Assembly: GCA_945862505.1 (NCBI GenBank)
Contig: CAMAYJ010000002.1
Location: 17,775 to 81,774 of the forward strand
Origin: Bifidobacterium breve
GTDB taxonomy: Bacteria > Actinomycetota > Acidimicrobiia > Acidimicrobiales > Acidimicrobilacustridaceae
DNA: 64,000 bases
Reading direction: 5' to 3'
Position numbers and translations under genes: made by a program. Position 1 is the first letter of the stretch. Each line of letters begins with the position of its first letter. Positions 8,871 through 18,048 of the stretch are shown piece after piece. The notes beneath the pieces are model-generated. The model was not told the origin of the DNA, searched no databases, and was given only the letters and a program-made list of their open reading frames with translations.

Positions 8871-9779
8871 ATGGTGAACAATGACCACATGCAGGTACAT
8901 CTGGTCGACGGCACGTACGAACTTTTTCGCCATCACTTTGCGCTTCCGTCTCGTATGAATAGCGATGGCATGGAAGTTGCGGCGACTCGCGGCGTGGTGA
9001 TGTCCATGTTCAACATGCTCGATGAAGGGGCGACCCACGTTGGCGTCGCAACAGATCGCACGGTGGATTCTTTCCGCAATGCCATGTGGGATGGCTACAA
9101 ATCTGGTGAAGACCTTGATCCTGAATTAGGTAATCAGTTTCCGCTCCTCGACGAAGTGTTGGATGCTGCTGGTTTCACCGTGTTCTCGATGATCGAACAC
9201 GAAGCCGACGATGGCATGGGTTCTGCTGCTGCAAGAGCTGCAGCCGATAAAAGTGTCGATCAGGTGCTGATTTGCACTCCCGACAAAGATCTTGCCCAGT
9301 GTGTGGTCGGAACTCGTGTGGTGCAGTTCGATCGTCGCAAAGGCCAGATGTTTGATCACGATGGCGTGATCGAGAAGTTTGGCGTTCCACCGGAATCGAT
9401 TCCTGACTACCTCGCATTGATGGGCGATGCATCCGACGGTTTCCCGGGTTTGCCCGGTTGGGGGGCAAAGTCAGCGTCAACAGTTCTTGGTCGCTATTTG
9501 CATATCGAGAATATTCCTGCTGACCCCGAGACCTGGGATGTTCAGGTACGAGGTGCAGCAAAACTCGCGGCAACGTTGCAGGAACAGATGGATCTTGCGA
9601 TGTTGTTTCGCAAGATCGCCACGGTCGTCACCGATGCGCCAACGTTCACAAAGGTTGACGAACTTCGCTGGACTGGACCGCAAGCCTCGTTCGCTGAAGT
9701 GGCGGCACGCATCGATGCGCCGCGTCTTGTCGAACGGGCCCAGAAGTTGGCCCAGAAAGTGACTCAGACGCGAAACTGA
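8871..9779 (+). CDS. 5'-3' exonuclease (PolA N-terminal / flap nuclease family)
   Basis: MQVHLVDGTYELFRHHFALP...VGVATDRTVDSFRNAMWDGYKSG...ICTPDKDLAQCV...DYLALMGDASDGFPGLPGWGAKSA. Confidence 0.88.
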   Translation: MVNNDHMQVHLVDGTYELFRHHFALPSRMNSDGMEVAATRGVVMSMFNMLDEGATHVGVATDRTVDSFRNAMWDGYKSGEDLDPELGNQFPLLDEVLDAAGFTVFSMIEHEADDGMGSAAARAAADKSVDQVLICTPDKDLAQCVVGTRVVQFDRRKGQMFDHDGVIEKFGVPPESIPDYLALMGDASDGFPGLPGWGAKSASTVLGRYLHIENIPADPETWDVQVRGAAKLAATLQEQMDLAMLFRKIATVVTDAPTFTKVDELRWTGPQASFAEVAARIDAPRLVERAQKLAQKVTQTRN

Positions 9780-9837
9780 CCAACCCGAGGGCCGGTCAGT
9801 CGCCAGAAGTAATGCTCAGCGCCAATCGGCGCGAACT

Positions 9838-10047
9838 TCAGGAGTCAGACGAATCGGTGGACTCTGTGGCCTTCGAGTCGGTTTCTGACTTTGAATCTTT
9901 CGAGCCCTTGGACTCGCCTTCCTTGAGACCCTTTTCGAATTCACCTTTGGCAGAACCAAGGGAGCGAGCGAGTTTGGGGAGCTTTGCGCCGCCGAAGAGC
10001 AGTGCGATGATCCCGAGGACGATGACAAGTTCCCAACCGTTCGGCAT
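9838..10047 (-). CDS. tatA: Sec-independent translocase TatA-like protein
   Basis: MPNGWELVIVLGIIALLFGGAKLPKLARSLGSAKGEFEKGLKEGE..., 69 aa. Confidence 0.88.
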   Translation of the reverse strand: MPNGWELVIVLGIIALLFGGAKLPKLARSLGSAKGEFEKGLKEGESKGSKDSKSETDSKATESTDSSDS

Positions 10048-10164
10048 GAGGGTCCTTCCATAAGAGGGAGAGCAAAAGACTGAGGTCAGCCTAGGCCCAT
10101 CTGGGCCAACAGACGCTTTGGGGAGGTTTCGGCCTCCTCCGATGGGCTGGGTAGTGTTGGCGCC

Positions 10165-11721
10165 ATGTCTGAACACCCCATGACCGAGCGCCTGGCCCAA
10201 CTGGCCGAGCTCAAAGAACAAGCCCTCCACGCCGGTTCGGAGCGTTCCGTTGAACGCCAGCATTCCAAGGGAAAGATGCTTGCCCGCGAGCGGCTCGACT
10301 ACCTCTTGGACGAGGGTTCGTTCCACGAACTCGACATGCTCGCTCGGCATCGTGCCCATGAAAGTGGCATCGAAGAGCGCCCTTACACCGACGGTGTTGT
10401 CACCGGTTGGGGAACAATCGATGGCCGCAAAGTGTTCGTGTTCTCGCAGGACTTCACCGTCTTCGGCGGCGCGCTTGGCGAGGTCTTCGCCGAAAAGATT
10501 CACAAGGTTATGGACCTGGCTCTCTCTGTTGGAGCCCCGCTTATCGGTTTGAACGATGGTGCTGGTGCTCGTATCCAGGAAGGTGTGGTGTCGCTCGCAA
10601 GTTACGGCGGCATCTTCCACCGAAATGTTCTCGCTTCAGGTGTCACACCGCAGATCTCGGTAATCCTGGGCCCATGCGCCGGCGGCGCGGTGTACAGCCC
10701 CGCAATGACCGATTTCATCTTCATGGTCGACGAAACCTCGCACATGTTCATCACCGGCCCCGATGTTGTGAAGACCGTGACCGGCGAAGAAGTCACGCTC
10801 GAAGAACTTGGTGGCGCAAAGTCACACGCGAGCAAGTCGGGTGTGGCCACATTCGTTTCTCCAGACGAGAAGTCATGTCTCGACGACGTGAAGTATCTGT
10901 TCTCGTTCCTTCCGTCGAACAATCTCGAGACAGCTCCAACGATGCCGACCGCCGACGATCCGCAACGCAGCTGCCCCGAGTTGATCGACATCATGCCGGC
11001 GAGCCCGAACATTCCCTATGACATGAAGAAGGTCATCGCATCAGTCGTCGACGATGGCGACTTCTTCGAGTACTTCCCTCGGTGGGCGGGGTCCATCGTG
11101 TGCGGTTTCGCTCGTCTCAATGGTGAATCCGTCGGCATCGTCGGCAATCAGCCGATGGTGCTTGCTGGTGTGCTCGACATTGAATCTGCAGAAAAGGCAG
11201 CACGTTTTGTGCGCACCTGCGATGCGTTCAATATTCCACTTGTCACCTTCGTCGACGTTCCTGGTTTCCTTCCCGGCGTCGATCAGGAATACGGCGGCAT
11301 CATCCGCCACGGCGCCAAGTTGCTCTACGCGTTCTGCGAGGCAACCGTTCCTCGCATTCAGGTCATCACTCGTAAGGCCTACGGCGGCGCATATGTCGTC
11401 ATGAACTCGAAGTCGATCGGTGCCGACCTTGCGTTCGCATGGCCATCGGCCGAACTTGCAGTCATGGGTCCGAATGGTGCAGTTGAGATTCTTTATCGCC
11501 GCGAAATCCAAGGCGCCGCTGATCCCGAAAAGCGTCGTGCAGAACTCATTGATGACTATACCGAGCGGTTCGCGAATCCGTATATCGCTGCCGAGCGCGG
11601 CTTCATCGACGATGTCATCGATCCTGCCGATACCCGCATGAAGGTCATCGCTGGTCTTGAAATGCTTAAGTCCAAGCGTGAAGAACTTCCGCATCGCAAG
11701 CACGGGAATATCCCGCTGTGA
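10165..11721 (+). CDS. Acyl-CoA (propionyl-CoA) carboxylase beta (carboxyltransferase) subunit
   Basis: 518 aa; RERLDYLLDEGSFHELD, GPCAGGAVYSPAMTDF, FVDVPGFLPGVDQEYGGIIRHGAKLLYAF, ITRKAYGGAYVVMNSK. Confidence 0.95.
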   Translation: MSEHPMTERLAQLAELKEQALHAGSERSVERQHSKGKMLARERLDYLLDEGSFHELDMLARHRAHESGIEERPYTDGVVTGWGTIDGRKVFVFSQDFTVFGGALGEVFAEKIHKVMDLALSVGAPLIGLNDGAGARIQEGVVSLASYGGIFHRNVLASGVTPQISVILGPCAGGAVYSPAMTDFIFMVDETSHMFITGPDVVKTVTGEEVTLEELGGAKSHASKSGVATFVSPDEKSCLDDVKYLFSFLPSNNLETAPTMPTADDPQRSCPELIDIMPASPNIPYDMKKVIASVVDDGDFFEYFPRWAGSIVCGFARLNGESVGIVGNQPMVLAGVLDIESAEKAARFVRTCDAFNIPLVTFVDVPGFLPGVDQEYGGIIRHGAKLLYAFCEATVPRIQVITRKAYGGAYVVMNSKSIGADLAFAWPSAELAVMGPNGAVEILYRREIQGAADPEKRRAELIDDYTERFANPYIAAERGFIDDVIDPADTRMKVIAGLEMLKSKREELPHRKHGNIPL

Positions 11722-11921
11722 CCAACGGGTCAACGAGCGTGCGCATCACGCCTGAACCGACCATCGAAGAAGCCGCGGCAATTGCAGCCGCGATTGAGAT
11801 CACGGGGCCGCGCATCATGGTCGGCCAAGAAGTTGAACCTGAACCCCGCTGGCGATTCAGTGGTCGTTGGTGGTCTCGGCCGGTGGCATCACGCCGCGCC
11901 CGCCCGGCTGCTCGCCACTAA
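11718..11921 (+). CDS. Small acyl-CoA carboxylase epsilon-like subunit
   Basis: 67 aa, 4-bp overlap with the carboxylase beta gene; RITPEPTIEEAAAIAAAI... and Trp-rich tail as in AccE-type proteins. Confidence 0.6.
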   Translation: MTNGSTSVRITPEPTIEEAAAIAAAIEITGPRIMVGQEVEPEPRWRFSGRWWSRPVASRRARPAARH

Positions 11922-12009
11922 GGCACAACGACGACGCGCAATCCAGTACTCCTGATTTGTCAGGAAATGGGTGTCCAGCCATTGGTCCCCGCCCGTTAAC
12001 GTTTGCCTC

Positions 12010-13134
12010 GTGCCGAATCCGCCTCTATCTGATCTGCGCGTCGTCGATATCTCAACCGTCCTTGCTGGGCCTGGATGTGCGCGGCAACTGGCCGATTTTG
12101 GCGCCGACGTCATCAAGGTTGAGCGGCCCGGCACTGGAGACACAGTCCGCGACATGGGATGGCGGGATCCTTCTGACGACGTCACGTTGTTCTGGAAGAT
12201 GGTTGGGCGCGGAAAGCGCACGATCGTTCTCGATCTGAAATCCGAAGAAGGGATCTCAGTTCTGCGCAAGTTGCTCGAGACCGCTGATGTTCTTGTCGAG
12301 AATTTTCGTCCGGGAAAACTTGAAGCACTTGGGCTCGATCCAGAGATTCTCCTTGCGGCTAATCCCAAACTTGTGATCACTCGAGTAACGGGTTTTGGCC
12401 AGACCGGTCCGTACCGAGATCGTCCGGGTTTTGCTTCGATTGCCGAAGCGATGTCGGGTTTTGCCAATGTCAACGGCGAACCCGACGGCGGACCAACGCT
12501 TCCACCCATTGCATTGACCGATGAAGTGACCGCAATCGTGGCGGCCTTCGCGACCATGGTTGCGGTGCATTCAGGTGTGGGGCAGATCGTCGATGTGAAC
12601 CTTCTCGAATCCATGCTGCATTTGATGGGTCCGCTCGTGTCGGCAAATGCACTCACTGGCTATGAACAACCTCGACTTGGATCAGGAATCCCATACACAG
12701 TGCCGAGAAAGACCTACGAATGTGCTGACGGTAAGTGGGTCGTGGTCTCCACGACGGCAGAGTCAGTGGCCCAGCGATTTATGGCAATGGTCGGTGTCGC
12801 CGATGATCCCCGATTCAAGGGATTCGAGAACCGAGTTGCCAACCGCGAACTTATCGATCAGATCGTGAGCGACTGGATCGGCGAGCGAACGCTTGAACAA
12901 GTTCTCGACGAAGCTGGACGTGCAGAAGTCGCGGTCGCCCCTGTGTACTCGATGACCGAAGTTGTGAATGATCCTCATCTTCGGGAACGCAAAGCAATCG
13001 TCGATATCGATGGTGTTCCGATGCAGAACGTGATCGCTCGTTTGTCAGCAACTCCTGGCGGAATCAGGTTTGCAGCCCGAGCGCTTGGTGAAGACACCGA
13101 AGCCGTGATCGCTGAACTGAACGACCAGGCGTAA
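12010..13134 (+). CDS. CaiB/BaiF family (class III) CoA transferase
   Basis: LPSDLRVVDIS-like start, VLAGPGCARQLADFGADVIKVERPGTGDTVR, FRPGKLEALGLDPE, GFGQTGPYRDRPGF; GTG start at 12010. Confidence 0.92.
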   Translation: MPNPPLSDLRVVDISTVLAGPGCARQLADFGADVIKVERPGTGDTVRDMGWRDPSDDVTLFWKMVGRGKRTIVLDLKSEEGISVLRKLLETADVLVENFRPGKLEALGLDPEILLAANPKLVITRVTGFGQTGPYRDRPGFASIAEAMSGFANVNGEPDGGPTLPPIALTDEVTAIVAAFATMVAVHSGVGQIVDVNLLESMLHLMGPLVSANALTGYEQPRLGSGIPYTVPRKTYECADGKWVVVSTTAESVAQRFMAMVGVADDPRFKGFENRVANRELIDQIVSDWIGERTLEQVLDEAGRAEVAVAPVYSMTEVVNDPHLRERKAIVDIDGVPMQNVIARLSATPGGIRFAARALGEDTEAVIAELNDQA

Positions 13135-13137
13135 GTC

Positions 13138-15114
13138 TCAGCGACGAGTCTCGATAACAAGATCGGCGATATCGCTCATGATGTGTCCGAGTTCAAAGTC
13201 TTTTGGTGTGTAGACGCGAGCCACACCGGCATTGAGCAACGTCAGTTGATCGCCTTCAGGGATGATCCCGCCGACAATGACCGGGCAGGTCACGCCTTCG
13301 GCACGAAGTCGATTCACCACGTCAGGGACGAGGTCGAGATGACTCCCCGACAGAATCGAGAGGCCGACGACATCGACATCTTCATCTCTCGCTACTGCGG
13401 CGATCTGAGCTGGCGTAAGGCGGATGCCTTGATAGATGACTTCCATGCCTGCGTCGCGGGCTGCAACCGCGATTTGTTCGGCGCCGTTGGAATGGCCGTC
13501 GAGGCCGGGCTTGCCCACCAACAACCGCGGGGGACCGCCAGGCATCGCCTTCACTCGTTCGGCAACGACTCGGAGGTCTTCAGGCAGTGTGCCAACGCCA
13601 GCGGCAGCAGCCACGCCCGTTGGGGCGCGGTATTCGCCGAAGACTTCGCGCAGTGCGCCGGCCCACTCGCCTGTGGTGCCACCGGCGAGAGCTAACGCGA
13701 TAGTTGCGCCCATGATGTTTTCATCGCTGTTGGCGACTCGGCGAAGTTCTGTAAGTGCCGATTCGAGCGCTGCGCTGTCGCGTTCGTCGCGCCAGGCCTC
13801 AACCTCGGCAACAGTCTGGGCTTCAAGCGCGGGATCGACTCGAAGAATGGATTCATCCCCCGCAAGTGGTGACTCGGCAGCTTCGGTGAACCGATTGACG
13901 CCAACGACAACTTGTTCGCCAGTTTCGATGCGGCGGACGCGCTCGGTATTCGAAGAAACGAGACGACCCTTCAGTTCTTCGATGGCGGCAAATGCGCCAC
14001 CCATAGCAAGAACCTCGTCGAGTTCAGCCTGTGCTGCGGCGACGAGTTCATCAGTGAGGCCTTCAATGACGTGTGAGCCATTAAAGATGTCGTCGTATTC
14101 AAGAAGATCGGATTCAAATGCGAGAACCTGCTGCATGCGCAACGACCACTGCTGATCCCACGGACGGGGAAGACCAAGTGCCTCGTTCCATGCTGGCAAC
14201 TGCAACGAGCGGGCACGAGCATCTTTCGAGAGTGTGACGCCAAGCATTTCGAGAACGATGCGTTGCACATTGTTTTCTGGCTGAGCTTCGGTGAGCCCAA
14301 GTGAGTTCACCTGCACGCCGTAACGGAATCGACGGGCCTTGGCGTCGGTTACTCCGTAACGCTCGAGGCAGATTTGGTTCCACATCTTGGTGAAAGCTCG
14401 CACCTTGCAAACTTCTTCAACGAAGCGAATGCCAGAATTCACAAAGAACGAAATCGATGCGACTACGGCAGGCATGCGGTCAGCGGAAACCTGGCCACTG
14501 TCGCGAACAGCATCAAGGACATCGATTGCAGTTGCGAGTGAATACGCAATCTCCTGAACCGGGGTCGCACCCGCTTCTTGAAGGTGGTAGCTGCAAACGT
14601 TCATCGGGTTCCAGGCGGGGATGTTCTCTGAGCACCACGCAACCATGTCGACAATCAGTCGACGTGAAGGAATTGGAGGGAAGATGTATGTGCCTCGCGA
14701 CAGGTACTCCTTCACAATGTCGTTCTGCGTTGTGCCCCGGAGTTCCGAAGACGCAATACCGTTCTCTGCCGCGTAGGCGACATACAGCGCCAGCAGCCAA
14801 GCTGCCGTTGCGTTAATCGTCATCGAGGTGTTCATGCCCCCGACGGGAATGCCCTCAAGGAGTTCGCGGATGTGGCCAAGTTCAGCGACCGGCACTCCGA
14901 CCTTTCCGACCTCACCGCGTGCACGCGGATCATCAGGGTCGTACCCGGTTTGAGTTGGGAGGTCGAAGGCAATGGAAAGACCGGTTTGGCCCTTGGCCAA
15001 ATTCGTTCGGTACAACTCGTTTGAAGCGCGCGCGGTCGAATGCCCTGAGTAGGTGCGCATCATCCACGGCCGATCAGCGGATCGGATGGAATCTCCAGAG
15101 GGGGTCGTGCTCAT
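13138..15114 (-). CDS. Acyl-CoA mutase, ethylmalonyl-CoA mutase (MeaA/Ecm)-like, B12-dependent
   Basis: RPWMMRTYSGHSTARASNELYRTNLAKGQTGLSIAFDLPTQTGYDPDDPRARGEVGKVG...; C-terminal B12 domain with GLDGHSNGAEQIAVAARDAGMEVIYQGIRLTP. Confidence 0.85.
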   Translation of the reverse strand: MSTTPSGDSIRSADRPWMMRTYSGHSTARASNELYRTNLAKGQTGLSIAFDLPTQTGYDPDDPRARGEVGKVGVPVAELGHIRELLEGIPVGGMNTSMTINATAAWLLALYVAYAAENGIASSELRGTTQNDIVKEYLSRGTYIFPPIPSRRLIVDMVAWCSENIPAWNPMNVCSYHLQEAGATPVQEIAYSLATAIDVLDAVRDSGQVSADRMPAVVASISFFVNSGIRFVEEVCKVRAFTKMWNQICLERYGVTDAKARRFRYGVQVNSLGLTEAQPENNVQRIVLEMLGVTLSKDARARSLQLPAWNEALGLPRPWDQQWSLRMQQVLAFESDLLEYDDIFNGSHVIEGLTDELVAAAQAELDEVLAMGGAFAAIEELKGRLVSSNTERVRRIETGEQVVVGVNRFTEAAESPLAGDESILRVDPALEAQTVAEVEAWRDERDSAALESALTELRRVANSDENIMGATIALALAGGTTGEWAGALREVFGEYRAPTGVAAAAGVGTLPEDLRVVAERVKAMPGGPPRLLVGKPGLDGHSNGAEQIAVAARDAGMEVIYQGIRLTPAQIAAVARDEDVDVVGLSILSGSHLDLVPDVVNRLRAEGVTCPVIVGGIIPEGDQLTLLNAGVARVYTPKDFELGHIMSDIADLVIETRR

Positions 15115-15146
15115 ATCCCCATGCTCGCCCACTGAAGGTGCAGTTG

Positions 15147-15827
15147 TCACGATGAAACCTCCGAAAGGAAGGGGCGAACGGGAATTGTTAAGGCCTCGCT
15201 GAGTTTTGAGAGGTACTGGGAGCGGGGAATGGCGATTGCTCCGAGGGTGGCGAGATGCGGGGTGAGCCACTGGACATCGAGCAGGGCCACGCCGATTTCC
15301 TGGAGATGCGCGACCAATGCGACGAGGGCAACTTTCGAAGCATCGGTGCTGCGGTGGAACATCGACTCACCGGCAAAGAGTCCGCCGATATGAATGCCGT
15401 AGAGCCCGCCAACGAGTTCGCCAGTTACGCGATCGCAGGTTTCGACCGAGTGGGTCCAGCCGAGGGTATGGAGGCGCGAATACGCCGAATGGATTTCGGA
15501 AGTAATCCATGCGCCGTCGCGGTCAGGGTTGGCACATGCGGAAACGACAGCCTCGAATGCAGTGTCGATTGTGATCTCGTAGCGCTCAATGGAGTGGCGA
15601 AGCGATCGCGATATTCGCAAGCCATCGAGCGGAAGCACTCCGCGGGGATCGGGCGACCACCAACCGACGGTGTCGCTGTGATCGATCGGCATCGGAAAGA
15701 TTCCAGCCCGATAGGCAGCGAGGATCGTTCCTGGCTCGAGGTCTGCGCCAATGCCAATCAGTCCGTTCTCATCAGCAATTTCCGGCGCGGGAAACTGCCA
15801 CTCAGAATGTGGCGGAGCTATCGGCAA
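15147..15827 (-). CDS. aat: Leucyl/phenylalanyl-tRNA--protein transferase
   Basis: WQFPAPEIADENGLIGIGADLEPGTILAAYRAGIFPMP...WWSPDPRGVLPLDGLRISRSLR...GGLYGIHIGGLFAGESMFHR. Confidence 0.95.
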   Translation of the reverse strand: MPIAPPHSEWQFPAPEIADENGLIGIGADLEPGTILAAYRAGIFPMPIDHSDTVGWWSPDPRGVLPLDGLRISRSLRHSIERYEITIDTAFEAVVSACANPDRDGAWITSEIHSAYSRLHTLGWTHSVETCDRVTGELVGGLYGIHIGGLFAGESMFHRSTDASKVALVALVAHLQEIGVALLDVQWLTPHLATLGAIAIPRSQYLSKLSEALTIPVRPFLSEVSS

Positions 15828-15860
15828 TGCGAATGGTCGGTCATCGGCGATGACAGCGAC

Positions 15861-16721
15861 TCACTTTCGGTAGTCGTAAAAACCGATGCTGGACTTTCGA
15901 CCCAGATGACCAGCGGTGACCATGCGCCGAAGTCGCGGAGCAGGCGAGAAGTTCGGATCGCGAAACTCGTCGTACAACGCATCAAGAATGGCTACCGACG
16001 TGTCGAGACCAACGAGGTCGAGCAATTGCAACGGTCCCATGGGGAAGTTGCAGCCACCCTTCATCGCAGTGTCGATGTCGTCACGAGTAGCGATTCCGTT
16101 TTCGAGCAACTTCACGGCGTTGTTGAGGTAGGGGAAGAGCAGTGCGTTCACAATGAAACCGGCACGATCAGCAACTTCGACGGGGTCCTTGCCGCATGCT
16201 TGAGCAAACGCAGTCACCTCGGCGATGGTGGCGTCGTCGGCGGTCATGGGGCGAACGATTTCAACAAGGCTCATGGCCGGCGCTGGATTGAAGAAGTGAA
16301 CGCCACACACTTTGCCCGGTCGATTTGTGGCCATCGCCATTTCCACAACCGGCAGTGTTGAAGTGTTGGTTGCGATGATCGCATCGGCTTTCACGATGCC
16401 ATCGAGTTCGCGGAAAAGCGCAAGCTTCACATCGAGGTCTTCGACGACTGACTCAAGAACAAGATCGCAGTCGGCGAGATCAGCGAGGTCCGCTGTGGCG
16501 GTAACGCGTGCAGCGATGGCGTCGGCGTCAGCCTGTTCGCGGCGACCCTTTTCGACCTGGCGGGCAAGCGACTTCTGCAATCCGGCGAGCATCGCGTTCG
16601 CGCTATCGATTGAACGCGAGCGGAGCACCACGGTGTGGCCGGTGCTGGCGGCAACCTCGGCGATACCCGAGCCCATGATTCCCGAGCCAATGATTCCGAT
16701 TCGTTTGATTGCCACAGCCAT
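15861..16721 (-). CDS. 3-hydroxyacyl-CoA (3-hydroxybutyryl-CoA) dehydrogenase
   Basis: IKRIGIIGSGIMGSGIAEVAASTGH, ATNTSTLPV, GVHFFNPAPAMSLVEIVR, GGCNFPMGPLQLLDLVGLDT. Confidence 0.93.
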   Translation of the reverse strand: MAVAIKRIGIIGSGIMGSGIAEVAASTGHTVVLRSRSIDSANAMLAGLQKSLARQVEKGRREQADADAIAARVTATADLADLADCDLVLESVVEDLDVKLALFRELDGIVKADAIIATNTSTLPVVEMAMATNRPGKVCGVHFFNPAPAMSLVEIVRPMTADDATIAEVTAFAQACGKDPVEVADRAGFIVNALLFPYLNNAVKLLENGIATRDDIDTAMKGGCNFPMGPLQLLDLVGLDTSVAILDALYDEFRDPNFSPAPRLRRMVTAGHLGRKSSIGFYDYRK

Positions 16722-16830
16722 TCCTCCGTCAGTTGTCCCGGGCCATCCGGGGGAGCGCAAGACGTTACCGCTGGGTAGGTTTCGTTGCGCAAAGCGCTGC
16801 CGGATCGACCGAAGGGGGTGTCCTACTAGC

Positions 16831-17361
16831 GTGATTGCCGTGTCAAAGCCCGGAACCGTGATCGTTGAAGGAAACCGCCGGTTCCCCCGGTCGGTGGACG
16901 CAGCCCTTGATCGCCGCAGGGCAGAAGCGTTGCAGCGAGCCCAAGAACGAGTTCTTGACCTGTCCGATCCTGCCGCTCGGACAGTGGTCGCAAGAGCCAT
17001 CGATGGTCAGGCGGCGGCCGAATGGGACTGGGTGATCTCGGTCGCTGAGCTCATCCGATTTCCTGACCTCTCAGCGGCGCTTGGGGCGATTGACCGTCTG
17101 TTGGCGCCGGGAGGCCGCCTCCTAGCGGTTGAGCCGGTAGTTCGGCCCGGCACGATTCGTGTGTTCGCTCTCGCCCCATGGGGCGTGTCGCCATGGGTTC
17201 GCGGATTTCATGTTGGACGAGATGTGGTCGCGGCGGTGCGAACGACGACACTTGTCAATGACGACATCGATCGATTCACTTTTCGAACCGCCGTTGCTCC
17301 GCTTCGGCACTTTGTGTCAGTCGGGGCGCGTCGCGTTGAACTCAAGACGGAGGAAAAGTAA
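16831..17361 (+). CDS. Methyltransferase-like protein (class I fold C-terminal half)
   Basis: VISVAELIRFPDLSAALGAIDRLLAPGGRLLAVEPVVRPG resembles class I MTase motifs; no obvious GxGxG motif I. Confidence 0.5.
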   Translation: MIAVSKPGTVIVEGNRRFPRSVDAALDRRRAEALQRAQERVLDLSDPAARTVVARAIDGQAAAEWDWVISVAELIRFPDLSAALGAIDRLLAPGGRLLAVEPVVRPGTIRVFALAPWGVSPWVRGFHVGRDVVAAVRTTTLVNDDIDRFTFRTAVAPLRHFVSVGARRVELKTEEK

Positions 17362-18038
17362 TGAGTGGACCATTAGCACTTGTCGGTGGCGGCGAATTTT
17401 CCGAAGGATGCACGTTTGACGCAGAACTTCTTGCTGCAGTCGGAGCCACTGAAGTGACACTTCTTGCGACGGGGTGGGCGTATGAGAATCCTCAGAAGTC
17501 CGTGGACGCTGCCCGCTCCTGGTTCGCCAACATCGGAGTAACGGTTCGTGAAGTGCCCGTGTACACGCGCACCGATGCGTTAGATGCCGCCAACGCTGCT
17601 GCCGTCGCGAATGCGAAGTTCATTTACCTCACCGGCGTTTCGCCGATGCACATCAGATCGGTGCTCAAAGGAACCCCGGTATACGAAGCACTACTCGGAG
17701 CGTGGAGTGGTGGTGCCGCATTAGTCGGAAGCGGCGCTGGTGCTGATGTGTTGTGCGACCCGATGGTCGACACGCGTGGCGGAGCATTCACCGTCGGGCT
17801 TGGACTTCTGCCTGGTCTTGCCGTGATCGCCCGTAGCGACGAATGGTCGCCCGACAAAGTTCGACGCACGATTGACCTTGCGTCGTCCGGGGTGGTGCTC
17901 CTTGAGCTTCCGACTCGGACCGCAATCATCGACGATGTTGGCAGCGGCGGATGGCGCGTGGCCGGTGCCGGTTCTGTGATCGTGCACCGAGACGGAAAAC
18001 TTTCCGATATCTCTGCGATACCTGAAGCAGTCTTTTGA
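17361..18038 (+). CDS. Type 1 glutamine amidotransferase-like / peptidase S51 (cyanophycinase-like) protein
   Basis: LALVGGGEFSEGC, IYLTGVSPMHIRSVLKGTPVYEALLGAWSGGAALVGSGAGADVLCDPMVDTRGG. Confidence 0.65.
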   Translation: MSGPLALVGGGEFSEGCTFDAELLAAVGATEVTLLATGWAYENPQKSVDAARSWFANIGVTVREVPVYTRTDALDAANAAAVANAKFIYLTGVSPMHIRSVLKGTPVYEALLGAWSGGAALVGSGAGADVLCDPMVDTRGGAFTVGLGLLPGLAVIARSDEWSPDKVRRTIDLASSGVVLLELPTRTAIIDDVGSGGWRVAGAGSVIVHRDGKLSDISAIPEAVF

Positions 18039-18048
18039 TCGAACTTCG

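Noticed and set aside
8001-9779. Heliorhodopsin and exonuclease as one operon
   Set aside because: They are divergently transcribed, so only a shared promoter region is possible.
9838-10620. Long minus ORF of 260 aa
   Set aside because: Only the C-terminal 69 aa (TatA) is real; the rest is antisense to the carboxylase gene.
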